Source: JBAYZQ01 sp041672385
GTDB lineage: Bacteria > Spirochaetota > Spirochaetia > Sphaerochaetales > Sphaerochaetaceae
Reading direction: 5' to 3'
NCBI GenBank assembly: GCA_041672385.1
Contig: JBAYZQ010000054.1
Coordinates: forward strand, 1 to 12,434
DNA length: 12,434 bases
The notes beneath the pieces are model-generated. The model had not been told where the DNA came from and searched no databases. It saw only the letters and a program-made list of their open reading frames with translations. Both the position numbers and the translations under genes were made by a program. Positions 7,017 to 12,318 of the stretch are shown one piece after another (the stretch's first letter is position 1; each line of letters opens with the position of its first letter).

Positions 7017-8776
7017 ATGTTTTGTTATTAATTAAACCTGTAGCCTCTCAAAGTTTAGCAGATGGAAGCCGCTCAACTAAAGAAATGTCTATAAATATGG
7101 CAGATGGCGCAGCTTTTTCTTTTACTATTAATCAAAAGAAAAACAAACAAGACAAAATAGTTTTACTTTCAATGGTTCATAATTTTCCAAATCCACAATT
7201 AAAAAAATTATGTTCCTACCCTTTTGATTCAATTTATCAAATTTGCGACTCACTTTATGCAGGTAGCGATACCCTAATAACTTCAAAAATACTGGCCAAA
7301 GCTACTAAATACATAGAAAAAGACATGAAAATCTCATTTGATGTAGTAGCTTGTGGAAATCGTTCAACTGATTCTGAAACCGCCCAAGTTCCTTGTGAAG
7401 TTGCTAGTTTTTTAGAATTGCCAGTATTTACTAATTGTATTTCAGTAAAAAAAGAAAAAAAAAATTGGAAAATTATAAGATTACTAGAACAAAAAACCTT
7501 AGAATATTCTTTTGAAAACAAATGTGTAATTTCCTTTTGTCCAAAAGGTTCAGAACTTGATCCACCTTCTTTATTCGGCATGTCACATGCAAATGAAGTT
7601 CCTTTTATTAAAATTGATAACACACAGTTAAAATTTGATAAAAATCTAGTTGGTTTAAAAGGTTCTCCTACAAAAGTTGTGCGATCAATTAAGGTTCAAC
7701 AGGGACTTAGAGAATCTATCCTTATTGAAGATCCAAAAGAAGGAGCTACCATCATTTGGAAAGAAATTAGAAAAATTCAAAAGACTAAGGAATCCTCCTT
7801 AAAGAAAAAGGTTTTACCACTTACTAAAGTTAGTTGGGGGACTCCTGCGTTTGTAGTTTGTCCCGTTTCAGATGAATTAGCTTGGAAAACTTCACTTCAA
7901 ATACTTGGTAAACTAACACTCTTAGGCTTTTTAGCCCAAGCATTAGTTTTAGGAAGTGTTTTATCACAAACTAAAAAAGATGAATTAACCACAAGTGGTA
8001 CTAGAAAAATAACCAAAATATCAGTTGATAAAACAACTGATGATAGATTAGCTGCTGAAGCAATTGTAAGATTTATGCAAGAAACAACAGGAATTCTACT
8101 TTTTGGTGCAACTGTAAAAATGAGAAGTATTGCCCCTCTTTGTGCTGCTAAACTTTCTTGTGGTCTTTGTGCTGATTGTACAGACCTTAAATCCTTAAAT
8201 AATGGTAAACTTTTGTATATTCGACCAGCTTTTGGTGAAAGCTTGGAGGCACAAATTGAAGTAAAAAGTCCTTTAGCCATTGCAACTATTCGACCAAATG
8301 CTTTTGCAAATTATTTGTTTATGAATTCTAAAATTGAAGTAGAAAAATTTTCTTTTATCTCTCAATTGAATTTTCTTGAAGCTGAAGAAGTTAAAATTCC
8401 CCTCGACAATGAAAGGGATGAAAGAATAATGTTTAGTCTTGGAGATGGTATTAAAGAAAAAGAACTAAGAGACCAAATTGATAACTTTGGATTTGCAAAA
8501 GGTGCTAGTAGACAAGCTGTGAATCATTATGTAGTACCCTATGTTTATCAAGTTGGATTAACCGGTAAAATAGTAAAACCTCAACTTTATGTTGCTTTTG
8601 GGATTAGTGGAAGTGAACAACATTTGGTTGGAATAAAACAAACAAAAACAATAATCTCTGTAAATATTGATCGAATTGCACCCATTTTTGATTATAGTGA
8701 CTATGCTATTTGTTGTGATGTAAAACAAGTAGTAGAAGCCTTAGAAATAGAAAAGGAGTTAAAAAATGAATTATAA
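7013..8776 (+). CDS. Fused electron transfer flavoprotein, EtfB-EtfA single chain
   Basis: This single 587-aa polypeptide combines both Etf subunits. Residues 1 to about 255 are EtfB-like: the strand MNVLLLIKP, DVVACGNRSTDSETAQVP (110-127, the AMP-binding region of EtfB) and LVGLKGSPTKVV (212-223). A Lys/Ser-rich linker at about 256-272 joins an EtfA half. That half shows GLCADCTDL (384-392), YIRPAFG (402-408), TIRPNAF (425-431) and the FAD domain: GASRQAV (497-503), YQVGLTGKIVKPQLY (512-526), GISGSEQHLVG (530-540) and ISVNIDRIAPIF (548-559). It should accept electrons from the FAD/Fe-S dehydrogenase encoded three and two genes upstream. Etf is normally two chains encoded side by side as etfB-etfA; here they are one frame in that same order. 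The start is TTG, overlapping the kinase stop as TTGA. Whether it bifurcates electrons or simply carries them cannot be told from the sequence. Confidence 0.9.
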   Translation: MNVLLLIKPVASQSLADGSRSTKEMSINMADGAAFSFTINQKKNKQDKIVLLSMVHNFPNPQLKKLCSYPFDSIYQICDSLYAGSDTLITSKILAKATKYIEKDMKISFDVVACGNRSTDSETAQVPCEVASFLELPVFTNCISVKKEKKNWKIIRLLEQKTLEYSFENKCVISFCPKGSELDPPSLFGMSHANEVPFIKIDNTQLKFDKNLVGLKGSPTKVVRSIKVQQGLRESILIEDPKEGATIIWKEIRKIQKTKESSLKKKVLPLTKVSWGTPAFVVCPVSDELAWKTSLQILGKLTLLGFLAQALVLGSVLSQTKKDELTTSGTRKITKISVDKTTDDRLAAEAIVRFMQETTGILLFGATVKMRSIAPLCAAKLSCGLCADCTDLKSLNNGKLLYIRPAFGESLEAQIEVKSPLAIATIRPNAFANYLFMNSKIEVEKFSFISQLNFLEAEEVKIPLDNERDERIMFSLGDGIKEKELRDQIDNFGFAKGASRQAVNHYVVPYVYQVGLTGKIVKPQLYVAFGISGSEQHLVGIKQTKTIISVNIDRIAPIFDYSDYAICCDVKQVVEALEIEKELKNEL

Positions 8777-9584
8777 GAAAACTTATATTCCCAAAGAAGG
8801 GTATTCACCTATTTGTGAAATTGGAAAATGCTCTCTAAAAATGTTAGAGTTTGGAATGATTGAACTACATTCAGGAAATGAATGTAGTTATTCTAGTGAA
8901 GAAAAGGAAGCTGTTTTTATCATACTTGGAGGTCGTTGCACTGTTAAATTTAAAAACGGCCCAACTTATGAAAATATTGGAACAAGACGTTCTGTTTTCG
9001 AAGGAAAAGCAACAGCAGTTTATATTCCTCGCCATCAAAAAGTTACAGTGAGAACAGATTGGTCTGTAAAAATTGTGGTAAATGCAACTCCAGTTGATGA
9101 AGATACAGAACCTCAACTTATCACACCAGATATGATAAAAATGAAAACCCTTGGTCAAAAACCATTTGAAAGAGAAACTACTTTTATTGTTGATGGTAGT
9201 ACCAATTCAAAATATTTAACTATTGGTGAAGCTTATGTAACTCCAGGAAACTGGGCTGGATTTCCACCACATAAACATGATACAGATGCAATGCCGGGAG
9301 AAGGAATATTAGAAGAAATTTATTATTTCTTATTTGATCCCAATCAAGGATTTGCTTTGCAGAAGATGTATACAAAAGACGGATCTATCGATGAAGTTTA
9401 TACTGTTAAACAAGATGATTTAGTTGAATTTCCTAAAGGCTATCATACAACAGTTGGAGCCCCTGGGTATAACACTTACTTCCTTTGGAGTATGGCCGGA
9501 AAACATCAAGGTTTCTTCCGTTCAAACGATCCAGACCATGAATGGGTAAGTGCAGTCGAAAATTTATTAAAGAAAAATAAATAA
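8766..9584 (+). CDS. iolB: IolB-family isomerase (5-deoxy-glucuronate isomerase-like)
   Basis: This bicupin metal-dependent isomerase is 272 aa, full length for IolB. The second cupin carries the metal site: PPHKHD (167-172, His169 and His171), GILEEIYYF (180-188, Glu184) and FPKGYHTTVGAPGY (222-235, His227). The IolB tail follows, with LWSMAGKHQGFF and NDPDHEW. IolB converts 5-deoxy-D-glucuronate to 5-deoxy-2-keto-D-gluconate in myo-inositol breakdown. No iolA, C, D, E, G or J marker other than a generic PfkB kinase is present, so this paralogue may act on another uronate-like or deoxy-sugar substrate. The start ATG overlaps the Etf gene by 11 nt, with AGGAG at 8754-8758, 7 nt upstream. It is the last gene before the operon terminator. 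Family assignment is strong; the exact reaction is uncertain. Confidence 0.88.
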   Translation: MNYKKTYIPKEGYSPICEIGKCSLKMLEFGMIELHSGNECSYSSEEKEAVFIILGGRCTVKFKNGPTYENIGTRRSVFEGKATAVYIPRHQKVTVRTDWSVKIVVNATPVDEDTEPQLITPDMIKMKTLGQKPFERETTFIVDGSTNSKYLTIGEAYVTPGNWAGFPPHKHDTDAMPGEGILEEIYYFLFDPNQGFALQKMYTKDGSIDEVYTVKQDDLVEFPKGYHTTVGAPGYNTYFLWSMAGKHQGFFRSNDPDHEWVSAVENLLKKNK

Positions 9585-9595
9585 AACAATGAATG

Positions 9596-9632
9596 AAAAT
9601 ATTAAAGCAACTTGGTTGCTTTAATATTTTTT
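9596..9632 (+). terminator. Intrinsic terminator between convergent operon and rpiR gene
   Basis: A perfect 15-bp inverted repeat is formed by 9596-9610 and 9616-9630, with a 5-nt loop CTTGG. The right arm runs into six T residues (9627-9632), giving a U-tract for + strand transcripts. The stop codon of the opposing regulator (9621-9623) lies inside the right arm, so the hairpin also sits at the end of that gene. It is a poorer terminator in that direction because it lacks a clean U-run beyond the stem. Confidence 0.9.
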
Positions 9633-10481
9633 ATCTTTTAATGCAGATTCAATAAATCTAAAACCTTTAACAACATTAGGTTTTTTTCTAGCAATAATTG
9701 TGTATATACAATCAATAATAGTAATTTGGGCAATTCTAGAGTCTAAAGACACAATCCTATATTGAGTTTCTTTACTAGCAGTAAAAATTTTAATGTCAGA
9801 TATCTTAGTTAAAGGAGAAGTTCCAATATTGGTAAAGGAAATAATTGTTGCATGTCTTTTTTTTGCGACCTTAGCACAATCGACCACACCTTTTGTTGAA
9901 CCTGAATGGCTAATTGCTACTAAAACATCATTTTTAGTAAGAGAAGTAGCCCTTATTGTTTGAAGATGAGAATCCAAATATCCCTCAGCATTTATACCAA
10001 GTCTTAATAGTTTATGAATCATATCGAATGCTATCGAATGAGAATTGCCAAGTCCAATAACCAAAACATTATTAGCTTTCATTATTGCATCCGCTGCTAT
10101 TTCAATAGTTTCTGTTTTTAAATTGTCATGAGTAAACTGAAGAGTGTGATAAGTACTTTGAAAAACTTTATCAATAACTGTTTTGGAAGTATCATCAGGT
10201 GAAATATCTTCGTTAATAGTTTGCAGGGGGGTTATTATGTCTTGAGCAAGAGTAACCTTTAAATCTTGATAGCCATCAAGGCCGATGGCTCTACAAGTCC
10301 TAACAACCGAAGCCTGACTAACTTTGCAGTTTTCAGCAAGTCCAGCTACAGAAAGCCTAATAACCTTCTCTGGGTCTTTGCAAATTTCATCAATTACAAT
10401 TCTCTCAGTCTTAGAAAGAGAAGATCTTAAAGCTTTCATCTTAGTTATTACCGCTGGATACTCTTTTTGTAAATTTTGCAT
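9621..10481 (-). CDS. MurR/RpiR-family transcriptional regulator (HTH + SIS)
   Basis: This is a sugar-phosphate-responsive DNA-binding regulator, 286 aa from ATG 10481, the usual family length. The N-terminal HTH_6 domain includes LSKTERIVIDEI and LAENCKVSQASVVRTCRAIG, the recognition region. A SIS domain follows, with NNVLVIGLGNSH, then AISHSGSTKGVV (the sugar-phosphate-binding Ser/Thr loop) and ISFTNIGTSPLTKISDI. RpiR regulators usually control neighbouring sugar catabolic genes and respond to a phosphorylated intermediate. Here two kinases upstream could supply one, so it is the likely regulator of this locus; this is inference from context. GTG 10487 is an alternative start, but AGAGGGG at 10487-10493 is placed correctly only for the ATG. 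It converges on the main operon and shares the hairpin region at its 3' end. Confidence 0.92.
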   Translation of the reverse strand: MQNLQKEYPAVITKMKALRSSLSKTERIVIDEICKDPEKVIRLSVAGLAENCKVSQASVVRTCRAIGLDGYQDLKVTLAQDIITPLQTINEDISPDDTSKTVIDKVFQSTYHTLQFTHDNLKTETIEIAADAIMKANNVLVIGLGNSHSIAFDMIHKLLRLGINAEGYLDSHLQTIRATSLTKNDVLVAISHSGSTKGVVDCAKVAKKRHATIISFTNIGTSPLTKISDIKIFTASKETQYRIVSLDSRIAQITIIDCIYTIIARKKPNVVKGFRFIESALKDKKY

Positions 10482-10486
10482 AGGCA

Positions 10487-10493
10487 CCCCTCT
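10487..10493 (-). promoter_or_regulatory. Ribosome binding site of the RpiR-family gene
   Basis: AGAGGGG on the minus strand lies 5 nt upstream of ATG 10481. It overlaps the alternative GTG start at 10487, so the ATG is preferred. Confidence 0.7.
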
Positions 10494-10546
10494 AATACCT
10501 AATATTTACATATTTGAAACAAAACTTCAACAAATTCCCTTATTTT

Positions 10547-10575
10547 CTGTAATATTTTTCAAAAATATTAAACAG
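10547..10575. promoter_or_regulatory. Palindromic operator candidate at the rpiR promoter
   Basis: AATATTTTT (10551-10559), a central C, and AAAAATATT (10561-10569) form a perfect 9-bp inverted repeat. It is flanked by CTGT (10547-10550) and ACAG (10572-10575), which extend the symmetry with a 2-nt slip. It overlaps the predicted -10 element and start site of the regulator, where a self-repressing RpiR dimer would be expected to bind. The outer TGTAAT/ACA character recalls operators described for HexR-type members of the family. No second copy could be checked because the main operon promoter is outside the window. Confidence 0.45.
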
Positions 10576-10602
10576 CATATAAATGGTTTAAAAGGACATC
10601 AA
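10574..10602 (-). promoter_or_regulatory. Candidate sigma-A promoter of the RpiR-family gene
   Basis: On the minus strand, TTGATG (10602-10597) and TATGCT (10579-10574) are separated by exactly 17 nt. Each matches four of six positions of the housekeeping consensus. Transcription would start near 10567, giving a leader of about 85 nt before the ATG. In such AT-rich DNA, matches of this quality also occur by chance, so confidence is limited. The palindrome next to it (10547-10575) makes the site more credible. Confidence 0.4.
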
Positions 10603-10702
10603 AAACAAAATTCTTTAAAAGAAATAAAATTTCATAATTCTTATATAAAACTTGAAATTTTACTATAAATATGATTAAATAAAGGAAGGTTTTATTTCTT
10701 TA

Positions 10703-10807
10703 GTATCGGTTATTTTTTCTTCATTTTATTTGAAAGATTTAGAAATTACTAAAGACATCTTTTTGGCTCTAAATATTAATTAATTCTTACTGCACAATAA
10801 CCGATAC
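10703..10807 (-). repeat. 12-bp inverted repeat spanning the larA stop codon
   Basis: GTATCGGTTATT (10703-10714) and AATAACCGATAC (10796-10807) are exact reverse complements, 81 nt apart. The distal arm lies within the last larA codons. Between them, on the minus strand, an AAAGA/TCTTT stem and a TTTAG/CTAAA stem nest around a TAATTT loop, with a 4-nt bulge. The larA mRNA could therefore fold into a closed 3' structure. Its role (processing, stability or weak termination) is inference. Confidence 0.5.
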
Positions 10808-12055
10808 ACCATCTGGAATTGTAACAATAGAAGCATTTTGATTTTTAAGTATTTCTTCAGCTTTTTGCAAAGCCTCCCTTAAATCATGAGAAGGAATCAT
10901 ATGAAAATTCTTAATCATTTCATCTGGTGCATCTGAAATATAAATCACTTTTGCTTTATTTAAGACTCTTATTAATATTTGAGATTGCCATTGATCTGGT
11001 CTAGTTTGATTTCTATTACTGTTTCTGAACATTTGCAATGTTTTATTAATATCTTTTTCATCAGCCATTTGGTGATAAAAGTCTTCTCCACCATGCCCAT
11101 CATTACTTTTTGCCATCATAATGATTACTCCGTCTTGACGAACACTAGCTTCTGCAGCAGTCATTCCTTTAACAGCTTGATAAATATTTTGATCTAAAGG
11201 ATATCCACCATTAGTTGTTATTACTATATCAGCAACATTAGCCTTCACTTTGAAAAGTTCTAAAACTTTACTACATCCAATTTTATGAGCTTTATCAACA
11301 TCACCTGCAACAGAAAACACTATTTTCTTCTCCATATTAACAACGACATTTACTATAAAAGCAAGTTTAGCTTTTTTTGCTGCCCATATCATATCTTCAT
11401 GAATAGGATTGTTTTCTAAAATTCCTGTTGTTGCTTTTTTGTCATCAATAAACTCACTACAATGATTTGCCATAACAGTTTCTCTAGAACATACTCCAGG
11501 TAAAACTGATTTTCTACCACCAGAAAAACCTGCAAAAAAGTGAGGTTCAATAAATCCTTCTGCAACTAATAAATCAGTATCAATAGCAAGTTTATTTACT
11601 ATACAGGCACCTCCACTTGGTAAAGTCCCAATTCTTACCATTGCATCTTTATCACAATCATGAATAACTATTTTTTCTTTCTTATAAATTTCACTACCAA
11701 ATTTTCCAATTAATTCTTCTTTTGTGGTTTCTCTGTGACACCCTGTTGCAATTAAAATTGTAATTTCTGCTTTTGGATTTCCTTTTCTAATTTCTCTGAG
11801 AATAAGTGGCATAATAACTTTTGAAGGAACAGGTCTTGTGTGATCGCTTGCAATAACAGTAACTCGTCTTTTTGCTTTAGCTAATTCTTTAAGTGTTTTA
11901 CTACCTATTGGAGTTTTCATAGAATCCTCAACTAATTCAACTTCAGTCTTTCCAGATTCATAACTATGAAGCCTTGAAACAAGCTCTCCTTTGAATTGAT
12001 TTGAAGGTATATCTAATTCTAAAAAAGTATTACCATATGGGAATTCCTTTATCAT
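10787..12055 (-). CDS. larA: LarA-family nickel-dependent 2-hydroxyacid racemase/epimerase
   Basis: This cytosolic homologue of lactate racemase LarA is 422 aa, full length, and uses the nickel-pincer cofactor NPN. All signature residues are present. SDHTRP (70-75) holds Asp71, His72 and Arg74. ATGCHRE has the catalytic His107. EPHFFAGFSGGRKSVLPG (170-187) has His172 and Lys182, the cofactor-attaching lysine. MANHCSEF has His198. TNGGYPLDQNIYQAVKGM (281-298) is the typical C-terminal motif. Relatives racemise lactate or epimerise other 2-hydroxy acids, including sugar acids. Beside a sugar-acid operon with a stereospecific FAD dehydrogenase, C2 epimerisation of a sugar acid is more likely than lactate racemisation, but this is inference. 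The cofactor genes larB, larC and larE are not in the window and must be elsewhere. AAGGAAG lies 5 nt before the ATG. Confidence 0.9.
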   Translation of the reverse strand: MIKEFPYGNTFLELDIPSNQFKGELVSRLHSYESGKTEVELVEDSMKTPIGSKTLKELAKAKRRVTVIASDHTRPVPSKVIMPLILREIRKGNPKAEITILIATGCHRETTKEELIGKFGSEIYKKEKIVIHDCDKDAMVRIGTLPSGGACIVNKLAIDTDLLVAEGFIEPHFFAGFSGGRKSVLPGVCSRETVMANHCSEFIDDKKATTGILENNPIHEDMIWAAKKAKLAFIVNVVVNMEKKIVFSVAGDVDKAHKIGCSKVLELFKVKANVADIVITTNGGYPLDQNIYQAVKGMTAAEASVRQDGVIIMMAKSNDGHGGEDFYHQMADEKDINKTLQMFRNSNRNQTRPDQWQSQILIRVLNKAKVIYISDAPDEMIKNFHMIPSHDLREALQKAEEILKNQNASIVTIPDGVSVIVQ

Positions 12056-12060
12056 TATTT

Positions 12061-12067
12061 CTTCCTT
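12061..12067 (-). promoter_or_regulatory. Ribosome binding site of larA
   Basis: AAGGAAG on the minus strand lies 5 nt upstream of ATG 12055, which supports that start. I could not identify a convincing -35/-10 pair upstream. The best candidate, TTGCAA around 12136, is followed at 17 nt by a poor -10. Confidence 0.65.
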
Positions 12068-12155
12068 GTTTGTAATTAAAACAGATTTTCATAAAAAATT
12101 ACACCCCATACGCTAATACCATTTAGTCCCTTTTGCAAGAAAAAAATTGTTTATC

Positions 12156-12200
12156 ATTCACTACTGTGTGAATCGAAAGCGATATTGTCTTAGTGAATCG
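12156..12200. promoter_or_regulatory. Nested dyad and direct repeats upstream of larA
   Basis: ATTCACTA (12156-12163) and TAGTGAAT (12191-12198) are a perfect 8-bp inverted repeat. It nearly symmetrically encloses a small hairpin ATCG-AAAG-CGAT (12172-12183). GTGAATCG occurs twice in direct orientation, at 12168-12175 and 12193-12200, 25 bp apart. An inverted half-site, ATTCAC, occurs at 12156-12161. The arrangement looks like a multi-site operator or a structured leader for larA. It is 100-145 nt upstream of the larA start. Confidence 0.45.
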
Positions 12201-12232
12201 TAAGGAACTTTGTCCCAAAACGATATAAAGAA

Positions 12233-12250
12233 AAAGGCATGAAGACCTTT
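12233..12250 (-). terminator. Probable intrinsic terminator of the upstream ABC operon
   Basis: On the minus strand AAAGGU (12250-12245), a 6-nt loop, and GCCUUU (12238-12233) pair with one U-G wobble. The stem is followed by UU-C-UUU from 12232 downward. It lies about 70 nt after the stop of the permease at the right edge and before larA. The stem is short, so efficiency is uncertain, but position and U-rich tail fit a terminator that separates larA from the transporter operon. Confidence 0.5.
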
Positions 12251-12318
12251 CCCCTTATTTAATCAAATAATAATTTTTATAGTACTTGAAGATCCCATTT
12301 TAGCAGTTAGGTTCTTAA

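Larger units (their letters stand above)
2..9584 (+). other. Sugar/sugar-acid catabolic operon (3' portion)
   Basis: Eight genes run in the same direction: permease, FucI-like isomerase, PfkB kinase, FAD oxidase, Fe-S protein, FGGY kinase, EtfBA fusion and IolB-like isomerase. Gaps are 51, 13, 10, 10 and 10 nt, then overlaps of 4 and 11 nt, with no internal terminator seen. The unit ends at the strong hairpin at 9596-9632. The promoter and first genes lie before the window. The two tightest junctions, FGGY-Etf and Etf-IolB, suggest translational coupling. That the permease belongs to the same transcript is inferred from orientation and the short AT-rich gap at 620-670, in which I see no hairpin. 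Confidence 0.8.
10494..10786. other. Intergenic region between larA 3' end and rpiR 5' end
   Basis: About 290 bp of AT-rich DNA lies between two genes on the minus strand. I find no convincing coding frame. It contains the candidate rpiR promoter and palindrome, an 8-bp inverted repeat AAAATTTC / GAAATTTT (10626-10633 and 10654-10661), and one arm of a 12-bp inverted repeat that reaches into the larA 3' end. No classical GC-rich hairpin plus U-tract follows larA, so readthrough from larA into the regulator is possible. Confidence 0.6.

Noticed and set aside
7255..7623. 122-codon open frame on the minus strand inside the Etf fusion gene
   Set aside because: It is antisense to a clearly coding EtfB region with family motifs, and the translation has no recognisable domain.
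7897..8280. 127-codon open frame on the minus strand inside the Etf fusion gene
   Set aside because: It is fully antisense to the EtfA half, whose conserved residues explain the sequence; I see no family features in the antisense product.
10324..10668. 114-codon + strand frame over the rpiR 5' end and spacer
   Set aside because: It is antisense to the HTH domain of the regulator and then runs into AT-rich promoter DNA; it is low in complexity and resembles no family.
12103..12126. Seven-codon minus-strand frame beginning ATGGTATTAGCG before larA
   Set aside because: It is too short to support as a gene and shows no codon bias pointing to attenuation.
12190..12240. 16-codon minus-strand frame with an AAAGG sequence just upstream, a possible leader peptide before larA
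   Set aside because: Its start and ribosome site lie within the likely terminator hairpin, the peptide has no repeated regulatory codons, and short frames are expected by chance.
12061..12318. Possible riboswitch or other known structured RNA upstream of larA
   Set aside because: I could not match the conserved core of any riboswitch class I know; only the local dyads are reported.
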